Of a stretch of 64,000 nucleotides of DNA, positions 33,831 through 42,040 are shown in pieces. The translations under genes and the position numbers were made by a program. The notes below the pieces were generated by a model. That model saw only the letters and a program-made list of their open reading frames with translations. It was not told where the DNA came from and did no database searches. Location: contig CAZHPA010000006.1 in NCBI GenBank assembly GCA_964533945.1, forward strand, positions 1-64,000, in the 5' to 3' direction. Source of the DNA: CAZHPA01 sp964533945 (GTDB lineage Bacteria > Bacillota > Clostridia > Lachnospirales > WRBF01). The stretch's first letter is position 1. Every line of letters begins with the position of its first letter.

Positions 33831-36800
33831 ATGAAACCTATAACTTTGAAAATAATGGGATTAAATAGCTTCGAGGAACAGCAAACAATTGACTTTGAAA
33901 AACTTGCTGCCGCAAAGCTTTTTGGAATATTCGGTTCAACGGGAAGCGGGAAATCAACTATAATAGATGCAATAACTTTAGCTTTATACGGTGAAATTGC
34001 AAGAAGTGACTCTTTAAAAAGCAAGAAGCAATTTATTAATGCAAACAAGCAATCGGCATATGTTTATTTTGAATTTGCGCTGCACGATAAAACATATGTT
34101 ATAGAACGAAGCTATAAATATAAAAAGAATGAAGCTACGTTAAGCATTATTAGGTTTTATGAAAAAGGCGGCAATGTTATTGCAGATAAAGCGACGGATG
34201 CCAAAAAACAAGTTGAAAAAATAATCGGGCTTGAATACAAAGAATTTTTGCGCTCTGTAATTTTGCCCCAAGGAAAATTCCACGAATTTTTATTTTTAGA
34301 AGGCACCGAAAGACGCAAAATGCTTGAGAATATTTTTGATTTAGAGCTTTACGGAGAAGCTCTTAGAAGTAAAGTCTCAGAAGTTTATAAAAAAAATTAT
34401 GAAAAACTTGAATCTTGCCGAGAAAGGCTTGAAGAACTTAAATGCATTTCGGAAGATGAAATTGAATCAAAAAAGATTCAACTTGAACAAAAGCTTGAAC
34501 TTTGCAAAGATTTAAATAATAAACTAAAATCGCTTTCAAGCGAAGAAGAAAAACTTGTCAGCTTAAACAGTGCATTAGAAGAACTTAACACTCTGTTTGA
34601 GCAAATGATAGAGCATAAAAGCCAGCAGCAATATATATGCAAACTAGAGGAAGATATAAAAAAATCTGAAATTGCTTCCAAAATTAAGCCAATAGCAGAT
34701 GAAGTTTTATCAATAAAAGAAAGGCTTGAAAACAATATTAAAAGCTTTGAGCAACAAAATAACATTTTAGACCAACTTAACATTCAAAATAACAAGCTTT
34801 CGCAAAAATTAGAGGAAGCAAGGAAATTAAGGGAACAACAACAGCCCGTTTTAATAAAAAAAATAACAGATTTGCAATCTGTTTTAAAGCTAGACGAGCA
34901 AAAGCAAAAAGTCGAAAAACAACTTAACACTTTAATGTCAAGTTATAGTAAATGTAAAACTAGAAGCGGCAACTTAGATAAAGAAGTTAAAAAATCAGAA
35001 GATGAAATAGACCCAATTGTAAAAAAACTAGAAAGCATTAAAAATCGCAAAATCCAAATTAAAGTTTCCTATGAGTATAGAACGCAAGTTAATGATGCGC
35101 TAAATATTAGCAAAAAGATTTTAGAATTAGAGCAATCTATAAACAAGAAGCAACAGCTAATTAAACCCGAATTGCTTGAACAAATTTCTATTTTGGAAAA
35201 AGAAGCCGAACAAAAAAATGCTTTAATTAAACATTTGCAAATGGAGCAAGGAGCAGCATTTTTAGCGGCTCAATTAAGCCAAGGGGATACATGCCCTGTT
35301 TGTGGTTCAACTATATTAAAAAATATTGCTAAACTTGACCAAGATTTTAGCAAGCTTTTGCAAAAAGAACAAGAGGAATTAAACCAAATTAATAAAAAGC
35401 TTCAAGAACAAAAAGTTAATTCTGAAATTTCAAAGCAAACCGAACAGCTTTTACATAGCGATTATGAACAGCTTAAAGAATTAAAAGAAGCTTTAAGTAA
35501 CATTAATCTTCCGGCTTGCGGAATAGAAAATATAGAAAATATAAGCCGTCAAATAATTAACCAAGACAAAGAACTTGCAAAACTTGAAACCGAACAAGCC
35601 AAGCAAGAAGAATTAATTTTATGCAAGGAAAAAGAACTTAGAGTTAAAATGCAAAATCAAAACGAAATTACAACAGAAATGCTCATTTTAGAAGCAAATA
35701 TGGAAAACAAAAAAGAGGAAATTAAAAGCCTGGAACATAAAATTAAGGAAATAACAGGGCAGCCTAATTATTCTATTAAAGAACTTTTAGATATGGCAGA
35801 AAGCGAACTTTTAAGTATAAAACAAAATGCCGAAAACTTAGAAAGCAAGTTTAAAAAATCGCAAACCGAACTGCAACTTCACCAAACATCAAAAGCAACG
35901 TTAAATACAACAATTAATATTTTAGAAGAAACATACGCAAAACAGCAGCAGCAACTTGACTTAGCACTACATGAAACAGAATATAGCGATGCTAACTTAG
36001 TTATTTCCTTTTTACTTGACAACGTGGAAATTTTGCGTCAAAATGTTAAAAAACACTTTGAAAAAGAAAGCTTTATAAAAAACAATATAGAAAGAGTTAC
36101 TGAAATACTCAATTCAAAAGATTTTGAAATAAACTCCGAAAACATAAAATCAAAACTTGCAGATGTTAGTTTAAATGTTTGGAAATTAAAAAACAGCATT
36201 TTGGAAATTAATAAAAAAATTAAAGATACAGATAAAGAAGCAATAATTTTAGAAGCAAATATTAATGATATGATAAAAAAGCTTGAAACCAAAAAAGAAC
36301 TTGAAGAAAAAAGAAAAACTCTTGAAAATAAAACTAACTTACTAAAACAGCTTGATAGTTTGTTAAAAGGCGGAAAATTTATTAAGTTTGTTGCACAACA
36401 GCATTTAAAATATGTTGTTTTTGAAGCTTCTACCAGACTTATGAATATGACCGCTAATAGATATTCTATAAAAACTAACAGTGAATCGGATTTTTTGATA
36501 TGCGACTACATGAATGGAGGAAAAGAACGTTCGCCGAAAACGCTATCCGGCGGCGAAATATTTATGACATCGTTGTGTTTGGCATTGGCTCTTTCTTCAA
36601 AAGTTCAGCTTAAAAATAATGCGCCCCTTGAGTTTTTCTTTATGGATGAAGGTTTTGGGTCGCTTGATGAAAAGCGACTTAATGTTGTTTTAAATTGCCT
36701 TGAAAGCCTAAAGCACGAAAACATGACTATAGGCGTTATTAGTCATGTTGAAGAATTAAAAGAGCGCATACCTTCAAAGTTAATTGTTGAAGAAGCGGTT

Positions 36801-36836
36801 TTGGGCAAATGCGGCACAAAAGTTAGCTATTATTAG
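33831..36836 (+). CDS. sbcC: SbcC-type SMC-like nuclease ATPase subunit
   Basis: 1001 residues. Walker A FGSTGSGKSTIIDA near residue 35 with the typical ITLALYGEI after it. Two long coiled coils (about 180-480 and 510-860) flank the zinc hook CPVC at about 487-490. The C-terminal ATPase half has LSGGEIFMTSLCLALALS and Walker B FFMDEGFGSLDE. SbcC works with nuclease SbcD on hairpins and DNA ends. No sbcD is adjacent: upstream lies an IS relic and downstream an RNA methyltransferase, although sbcD normally precedes sbcC. The partner must lie elsewhere, or this homologue acts alone. Confidence 0.9.
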   Translation: MKPITLKIMGLNSFEEQQTIDFEKLAAAKLFGIFGSTGSGKSTIIDAITLALYGEIARSDSLKSKKQFINANKQSAYVYFEFALHDKTYVIERSYKYKKNEATLSIIRFYEKGGNVIADKATDAKKQVEKIIGLEYKEFLRSVILPQGKFHEFLFLEGTERRKMLENIFDLELYGEALRSKVSEVYKKNYEKLESCRERLEELKCISEDEIESKKIQLEQKLELCKDLNNKLKSLSSEEEKLVSLNSALEELNTLFEQMIEHKSQQQYICKLEEDIKKSEIASKIKPIADEVLSIKERLENNIKSFEQQNNILDQLNIQNNKLSQKLEEARKLREQQQPVLIKKITDLQSVLKLDEQKQKVEKQLNTLMSSYSKCKTRSGNLDKEVKKSEDEIDPIVKKLESIKNRKIQIKVSYEYRTQVNDALNISKKILELEQSINKKQQLIKPELLEQISILEKEAEQKNALIKHLQMEQGAAFLAAQLSQGDTCPVCGSTILKNIAKLDQDFSKLLQKEQEELNQINKKLQEQKVNSEISKQTEQLLHSDYEQLKELKEALSNINLPACGIENIENISRQIINQDKELAKLETEQAKQEELILCKEKELRVKMQNQNEITTEMLILEANMENKKEEIKSLEHKIKEITGQPNYSIKELLDMAESELLSIKQNAENLESKFKKSQTELQLHQTSKATLNTTINILEETYAKQQQQLDLALHETEYSDANLVISFLLDNVEILRQNVKKHFEKESFIKNNIERVTEILNSKDFEINSENIKSKLADVSLNVWKLKNSILEINKKIKDTDKEAIILEANINDMIKKLETKKELEEKRKTLENKTNLLKQLDSLLKGGKFIKFVAQQHLKYVVFEASTRLMNMTANRYSIKTNSESDFLICDYMNGGKERSPKTLSGGEIFMTSLCLALALSSKVQLKNNAPLEFFFMDEGFGSLDEKRLNVVLNCLESLKHENMTIGVISHVEELKERIPSKLIVEEAVLGKCGTKVSYY

Positions 36837-36845
36837 GAGGGCTTA

Positions 36846-38180
36846 ATGGAAATTCCAGAACAATTTTCTATTAGTATGCAAAATTTATTGGGCAACCAAT
36901 ATTCGCAATTTATAAATTCAATATTAAATGATGAACCGGTTGTTGGCTTACGTGTTAATACGTTAAAATTAAGCCCCAACAAGCTTAAAGCTTTGCTTCC
37001 TTTTGAACTTTTGCCTGTTAATTGGTGTTTGGAAGGCTTTTACCATCCTCAAGACGTTCGCCCGTCTAAAAGCCCTTTTTATAGCGCAGGGTTATATTAT
37101 ATTCAAGAGCCAAGTGCAATGTCGGCTGCTTCTGTTTTAGAAATTTGCCCAAACGACAAAGTGCTTGATTTATGCGCTGCACCCGGCGGAAAAACAACAC
37201 AACTTGCGGCAAAGTTAAATAATACAGGGCTTCTTGTTGCTAACGACATTAGTGCTTCAAGATGCAAAGCGCTGCAAAAAAATATTGAACTTTTTGGAAT
37301 TACAAACGCAGTTATAACAAGCGAAAGTCCAAAAAAATTAGCAACAGCGTTTTCGGGCTTTTTTAATAAAATTTTAATTGATGCTCCTTGTTCGGGGGAA
37401 GGAATGTTTAGAAAGCTTAAACAATGGGATAAACACCCAAACGAATACTACAACAACATTCAAAAGCAAATTATACAAGAAGCTTCAGCACTTCTTGCAG
37501 ATGGCGGCAAAATGGTTTATTCAACTTGCACGTTTGCCGCAGAAGAAAATGAACAGGTTATACAGCACTTTTTAAGCAACAATCCCAATTTCAAGCTATT
37601 GAATATAGAGCATAGTAAATTTAATTTTGAAAAAGGCTTTAATCTTGAAAGTTGTGCAAGAATTTTACCCCATAAGCAAAAAGGAGAAGGACATTTTATT
37701 GCTTATCTTGCCAAGGAAACTAAAAAAGAATCTAGACAAACAAACAACAATATTCAAAGTTACCCAAAAATACAAAATATTAATTATTACTTTGACTTTT
37801 GTAAAAAATATTTAAACAAAACACTTCATCCTAATTTTAATTCTAACTTTTTGCTACACGGCAGTTCTTTGTTTTTAGTTCCAAACGGCGTTCCTTGCTT
37901 AAAAGGAATTAGAGTTGCAAGAAGCGGTTTTCATTTAGGCGAAATGAAAAAGGGAAGGTTCGAGCCATCGCAAGCTTTAGCTATGGCGCTAACAGCAGAA
38001 GATGCAAAAAATGTTGTTAATTTAAAAGCAGATAGCAAAGAAGTTCTGCAGTATTTAAACGGAGAAAGCCCAGATATTGATTCAAGCTGTGAAGGTTATG
38101 CTTTAGTTTGTGTTGAAAATTTTCCTTTGGGCTTTGGGAAGGTTCAAAACGGAAGGCTTAAAAATAAAAGGACGTGGTAA
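36846..38180 (+). CDS. RsmF/RsmB-family rRNA (cytosine-5) methyltransferase
   Basis: 444 residues. NOP2/Sun-type catalytic domain: YIQEPSAMSA, SAM-binding DLCAAPGGKTTQLA near residue 108, DAPCSGEGMFRK with one catalytic Cys, and STCTF with the other. The C-terminal ~130 residues match the RsmF-type RNA-binding extension (LRVARSGFHLGE-like: IRVARSGFHLGEMKKGRFEP). It methylates a cytosine in rRNA (C1407-type in Escherichia coli RsmF); the exact site here is unknown. AGGAGGG overlaps the sbcC stop. Confidence 0.9.
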   Translation: MEIPEQFSISMQNLLGNQYSQFINSILNDEPVVGLRVNTLKLSPNKLKALLPFELLPVNWCLEGFYHPQDVRPSKSPFYSAGLYYIQEPSAMSAASVLEICPNDKVLDLCAAPGGKTTQLAAKLNNTGLLVANDISASRCKALQKNIELFGITNAVITSESPKKLATAFSGFFNKILIDAPCSGEGMFRKLKQWDKHPNEYYNNIQKQIIQEASALLADGGKMVYSTCTFAAEENEQVIQHFLSNNPNFKLLNIEHSKFNFEKGFNLESCARILPHKQKGEGHFIAYLAKETKKESRQTNNNIQSYPKIQNINYYFDFCKKYLNKTLHPNFNSNFLLHGSSLFLVPNGVPCLKGIRVARSGFHLGEMKKGRFEPSQALAMALTAEDAKNVVNLKADSKEVLQYLNGESPDIDSSCEGYALVCVENFPLGFGKVQNGRLKNKRTW

Positions 38181-38182
38181 AA

Positions 38183-38911
38183 ATGAAATATATAACGATA
38201 ACAACGCCAAACAATTTAGAACTTGAATATCGTCTTGCAGGCATTGGCTCAAGGCTTGCTGCTTTTGTTATCGACATGGTTATACAAGCTATTATATTTG
38301 TCATTACCGGAATTGCGCTTTTTTATTTTGTTTTTATGGATAGAGGCGTACCTATCAATAACTTTGACAATGTTGTAGTATTTATTGCTGCCATTTTTTA
38401 TTTTATAGTTTTCTTTGGGTACTTTATAATTAGCGAAATGCTTACAAACGGGCAATCTATAGGGAAGAAAGTTTTTGGGCTTCGTGTTATTCGTGAAAAC
38501 GGTATGCCTGTTGGCTTTATCCATTCTTTAATTAGAAATTTATTTAGATACTTTATTGATGCTTTGGGAATTGGTGTTGTTTCAATAGCGCTTTCTAAAA
38601 AGTGCAAAAGAATTGGGGATTTTGTTGCCTCAACTGTTGTTGTTTCAGAAAACCCAATGAAATTCACAACCGAAACCTTTAAACCTAAAAATTTGGGTTT
38701 TGAAGCGGCTGAAATTTTGGGATTTGAAACTTTTGAAATTTCGGAGCAAGAATATTACTTGCTTGATGAATATTTTAAAAGGAGAACAAGTTTTACAGAT
38801 GGAGGAAAAAGCGTTCTTGAAACTTTAATTAGATACTTTTCAAGCAAAAATAAAATAAGTTCTCAAACACTAACAGAAGACGACTTATACAAAATGTATC
38901 ATATGTATTAG
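38183..38911 (+). CDS. RDD family membrane protein
   Basis: 242 residues from ATG 38183. It opens with the RDD signature LAGIGSRLAAFVIDMVI, then three hydrophobic segments and IGKKVFGLRVI plus FRYFIDALG. The C-terminal ~90 residues are soluble. RDD proteins are small membrane proteins, some reported as Na+/H+ antiporters; the role here is unknown. It overlaps or abuts the methyltransferase stop, so it is co-transcribed. Confidence 0.85.
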   Translation: MKYITITTPNNLELEYRLAGIGSRLAAFVIDMVIQAIIFVITGIALFYFVFMDRGVPINNFDNVVVFIAAIFYFIVFFGYFIISEMLTNGQSIGKKVFGLRVIRENGMPVGFIHSLIRNLFRYFIDALGIGVVSIALSKKCKRIGDFVASTVVVSENPMKFTTETFKPKNLGFEAAEILGFETFEISEQEYYLLDEYFKRRTSFTDGGKSVLETLIRYFSSKNKISSQTLTEDDLYKMYHMY

Positions 38912-38992
38912 AAATTAACAATTTTACCTTCTTCTGCATAAGTTAAAGTAAATGTTAAAACGAAAGCTTACTTATTTGCAGGAGGTGGTTTT

Positions 38993-39409
38993 ATGTTTCG
39001 TTATAGAAATAGTTATTGGGATATTGAAAGTCTTAGTAGAAATTTTAACGATAATCAGGAAGAATACGCTTTTTCGCCAGAAATTGAGCAATATTCTCCA
39101 AGACCTAGTTTCCCAGATTTTCCGGATTTTCCGGATAATGAAGGCAGGCATAAAGGCAACAAACCTATGGGTTCTCCCCCAAGAGGCGTTCCTGAAAAAC
39201 CTTCATCATTACGTAGAATTGAAGCTGGCGCAATTAGAGGTTGCCTGTATAATTACACATATGTTTGGCTAACAAACGGAAGCTCTTTCTGGTTCTATCC
39301 AACATTTATAGGCAGAGAATCAATATCAGGTTACCGTTTTACAAGGCGAGGTTGGGTTTATTTGGGATTTGATTTAAGAATGATAGAATCATTTTATTGT
39401 GCCGGCTAA
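38993..39409 (+). CDS. Conserved clostridial protein of unknown function (YNYTYVWLTNG type)
   Basis: 138 residues with an excellent GGAGGTGG ribosome site. The first ~80 residues are polar with a PDFPDFPDN repeat and a Pro-rich stretch. The C-terminal 55 residues are Tyr/Trp-rich: YNYTYVWLTNGSSFWFYP, SGYRFTRRGWVYLGFDL. This C-terminal module resembles short uncharacterised proteins common in Clostridia; some carry collagen-like N-termini. An alternative frame over the same bases (38952-39272) lacks a ribosome site. The function is unknown. Confidence 0.75.
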   Translation: MFRYRNSYWDIESLSRNFNDNQEEYAFSPEIEQYSPRPSFPDFPDFPDNEGRHKGNKPMGSPPRGVPEKPSSLRRIEAGAIRGCLYNYTYVWLTNGSSFWFYPTFIGRESISGYRFTRRGWVYLGFDLRMIESFYCAG

Positions 39410-39424
39410 ATAATAAATTGTGTT

Positions 39425-39460
39425 AAAAAGCTTTAAGGTTAAAACTCTTAAAGCTTTTTT
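39425..39460 (+). terminator. Intrinsic terminator
   Basis: AAAAAGCTTTAAG and CTTAAAGCTTTTT form a 13-bp stem with a 9-nt loop and a T tail. Confidence 0.85.
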
Positions 39461-39520
39461 ATTTGTGTTTTTGCTTGTGCATACATAAAAACCATACGAA
39501 AATATGCAAAAGGGAATTAT

Positions 39521-39549
39521 TTGCATTAAAATATTAAACGAAGTATAAT
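39521..39549 (+). promoter_or_regulatory. Sigma-A promoter for ruvAB
   Basis: TTGCAT (39521-39526), 17 bp, TATAAT (39544-39549), about 60 bp before ruvA. No LexA-type box of the Gram-positive form (GAAC....GTTC) was seen in this 200-bp gap. Confidence 0.65.
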
Positions 39550-39609
39550 TATAAATTATGTGTGCAACCAAAGCTAAAAAAATACGTATTATTTTGAAAG
39601 GTTGATTTT

Positions 39610-40182
39610 ATGATTTCCTTTATTTCAGGTACAATCGAGAATGTTTTTGATAATTCCTTTATAATTAATAATAACGGCATAGGATATGCAATATACGCAA
39701 CATCAAACACAATTAAAAACCTTCCAAGTAAGGGGGAAAACGCTAAAATACATATACACATGAACGTTAAGGAAGGGGATATTTCGCTTTTTGGATTTTT
39801 GCAAGAAGAAGAACAAGCTATGTTTAATATGCTAATTACAGTTTCGGGTATAGGTCCCAAAGGGGCAATAGGACTTCTTTCTTCAATGGAATCTAAAGCT
39901 TTAAAGCTTGCAATTGCAACAGAAGATGTTTTGGCATTGTCAAAAGCAAGAGGAATTGGCAAAAGAACCGCCCAACGTTTAGTTTTGGAATTAAAGGACA
40001 AAATAAAAACAACAAATGCAATAGTAGCAACTCATAATTCAACCGAAAGGCAAGACGCTATAGAAGCGTTAATTGCGCTTGGATATAGCAAAAATGAAAG
40101 TGTTAAAGCTGTGCTTAATGTTGCTAAAGATAATATGCCTGTTGATTTAATTATAAAGCTTGCAATGAAGCATCTTAATTAA
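39610..40182 (+). CDS. ruvA: Holliday junction DNA helicase subunit RuvA
   Basis: 190 residues: OB-fold N-terminus (ISFISGTIENV), helix-hairpin-helix pair in the middle (TVSGIGPKGAIGLLSS, ARGIGKRTAQRLVLEL) and the C-terminal RuvB-binding three-helix domain. It binds four-way junctions as a tetramer and loads RuvB. The ruvB gene follows 28 nt later. Confidence 0.96.
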   Translation: MISFISGTIENVFDNSFIINNNGIGYAIYATSNTIKNLPSKGENAKIHIHMNVKEGDISLFGFLQEEEQAMFNMLITVSGIGPKGAIGLLSSMESKALKLAIATEDVLALSKARGIGKRTAQRLVLELKDKIKTTNAIVATHNSTERQDAIEALIALGYSKNESVKAVLNVAKDNMPVDLIIKLAMKHLN

Positions 40183-40210
40183 GGTTTATTAAGATTTAAG
40201 GGGATTAAAT

Positions 40211-41200
40211 ATGGAGCATGAAAGAATTATAACAACGGCATTTAGGCGTGAAGACGCTATGCTTGAACCAACATTGCGCCCTTCATCTTTCGATGAATAT
40301 ATTGGGCAAGAACACGTTAAAAGCAATATGAAAATTTATATTGAAGCAGCCAAAATGCGAAAAGAATCGCTAGACCATGTATTGCTTTACGGCCCACCCG
40401 GTTTGGGTAAAACAACACTTTCAAACATTATAGCAAAAGAAATGGATTCAAAGCTTAAAATAACTTCAGGCCCTGCAATTGAATATCAAAAAGATATGGC
40501 AGCTATATTAAGCGATTTAAATGAAAGCGATATTCTTTTTATTGACGAAATTCACAGGCTAAATAGAATTGTTGAAGAAATGTTGTATTCGGCTATGGAA
40601 GACTATGTTTTAGACATAATAATCGGAAAAGGAACGGGAGCCAAAAGCATTAGATTAACCCTCCCTCCTTTTACTCTTGTTGGCGCAACAACAAGAATTG
40701 GGCTTTTAACAGCACCATTAAGAGATAGATTCGGTGTCATACATAGACTTGAACCATACACAATTACAGAACTTAGAAAAATTATTGTTAGGTCGGCAAA
40801 AGTTTTAAATGTTGAAATAGAAGCTTCAGGAGCAGAAGAAATTGCAAGACGCTCAAGAGGAACTCCTCGTATTGCAAATAGGCTTTTAAAAAGAGTTCGT
40901 GATTTTGCACAAGTTAAATACGATGGCGTTATAACTCACGAAATAGCCAAAACTTCCCTTGATTTATTAGAAGTTGATAGAATGGGGCTAGACTTAATAG
41001 ACCGCAAAATGCTAACCGTTATGATTGAAAACTTTGGCGGAGGGCCTGTTGGGCTTGAAACTTTAGCAGTTTCAATAGGAGAAGAAGCAGAAACTATAGA
41101 AGACGTATATGAGCCATATTTAATTCAGCTTGGCTATATAAAACGAACACCAAGAGGTAGGGTTGTTACGGAAATATGCAGGCAGCACTTCCAAAATTAA
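40211..41200 (+). CDS. ruvB: Holliday junction DNA helicase subunit RuvB
   Basis: 329 residues. AAA+ motor: Walker A GPPGLGKTT near residue 62, Walker B LFIDEIHRL, sensor 1 GATTRIGLLTAPLRDRFG, sensor 2 RGTPRIANRLL, then a winged-helix DNA-binding domain. It drives branch migration with RuvA. RuvC is absent here, as usual in Firmicutes. GGGG-type ribosome site. Confidence 0.97.
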   Translation: MEHERIITTAFRREDAMLEPTLRPSSFDEYIGQEHVKSNMKIYIEAAKMRKESLDHVLLYGPPGLGKTTLSNIIAKEMDSKLKITSGPAIEYQKDMAAILSDLNESDILFIDEIHRLNRIVEEMLYSAMEDYVLDIIIGKGTGAKSIRLTLPPFTLVGATTRIGLLTAPLRDRFGVIHRLEPYTITELRKIIVRSAKVLNVEIEASGAEEIARRSRGTPRIANRLLKRVRDFAQVKYDGVITHEIAKTSLDLLEVDRMGLDLIDRKMLTVMIENFGGGPVGLETLAVSIGEEAETIEDVYEPYLIQLGYIKRTPRGRVVTEICRQHFQN

Positions 41201-41223
41201 AGAAATTAGAGGGGGAAACATTT

Positions 41224-42006
41224 ATGAAAAATGAATTCGACAGTAACGAAACGTATAAAGTAGTTACAGAAAATACAAAGCCTTTAAAATTTACAGAACG
41301 TATTGCTTCTCTTTTTGTTTCACCGGCTAAATTAATGGAAAATATAGCAGACAATCCTAAAGTTGCTGCTGCATTTATAGTTAATATTATTTTATGCCTT
41401 TTAGTTTTGCCATTTTCACAAAGTGCAACACGCATAATTCTTGAGCAACAAGCTTTAGTTTTTACAGAACGCTATGGCCCAAGCTTTTATGAAGTTTATC
41501 AAATGCAACAAGCAAAACAGCTAACGGGTGTGCTTAATTACGTAACAACATTCGGAATATCATTAGTCGGGGTTTTAATTGCAATTGTTTTTGATGCCAT
41601 CCTTTTAATTATTTTAACAAAAATATTTAAAGGAACAGCTAAGTTTTTACAATATGTTTCAATGCTTTTTCATATAAGCATTATTTCGGCAATTGGTCTT
41701 TTAGTTTATTATATAGGAATTGTAGTTTTAAAAACATCACTCAACATCACATCACTTGCGGCAGTTTTAATGCCAAACGGTAATTTAACTGTGTTTTTAT
41801 ATAATATTTTATCGTCGATTACTATATTTACCATCTGGAAATACTTTTTAGTTTTTTTAGGTGTTAAAATAACTAACGGATTTAATGCGGTAAAGTCTGC
41901 TGTTATAGCTATAATATCATTTTTGATAGCATTAATAACCGCAGCTATTTTGGCAAGTGTTGTTGTTTGGGGATATGATGCAATATTTGGGCAAATGATT
42001 AGATAA
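41224..42006 (+). CDS. Yip1-family membrane protein
   Basis: 260 residues from ATG 41224 (GAGGGGG 8 nt upstream); the longer frame from 41176 overlaps ruvB. N-terminal ~55 polar residues, then five hydrophobic segments with loops FSQSATRIILEQQA and KIFKGTAKFLQYV, a Yip1-like arrangement (LAKIFKGKASF-type motif). It lies 34 nt upstream of a MacA-like adaptor, and Yip1 genes often accompany such efflux operons in Clostridia. The function is unknown. Confidence 0.75.
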   Translation: MKNEFDSNETYKVVTENTKPLKFTERIASLFVSPAKLMENIADNPKVAAAFIVNIILCLLVLPFSQSATRIILEQQALVFTERYGPSFYEVYQMQQAKQLTGVLNYVTTFGISLVGVLIAIVFDAILLIILTKIFKGTAKFLQYVSMLFHISIISAIGLLVYYIGIVVLKTSLNITSLAAVLMPNGNLTVFLYNILSSITIFTIWKYFLVFLGVKITNGFNAVKSAVIAIISFLIALITAAILASVVVWGYDAIFGQMIR

Positions 42007-42040
42007 TATAACAACACATTAAGAAAGAGGGATTTAAAAA

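Noticed and set aside
38952..39272. Plus-strand ORF of 106 codons before the YNYTYVW protein
   Set aside because: It overlaps the conserved frame at 38993 and lacks a ribosome site; GGAGGTGG fits the start at 38993 instead.
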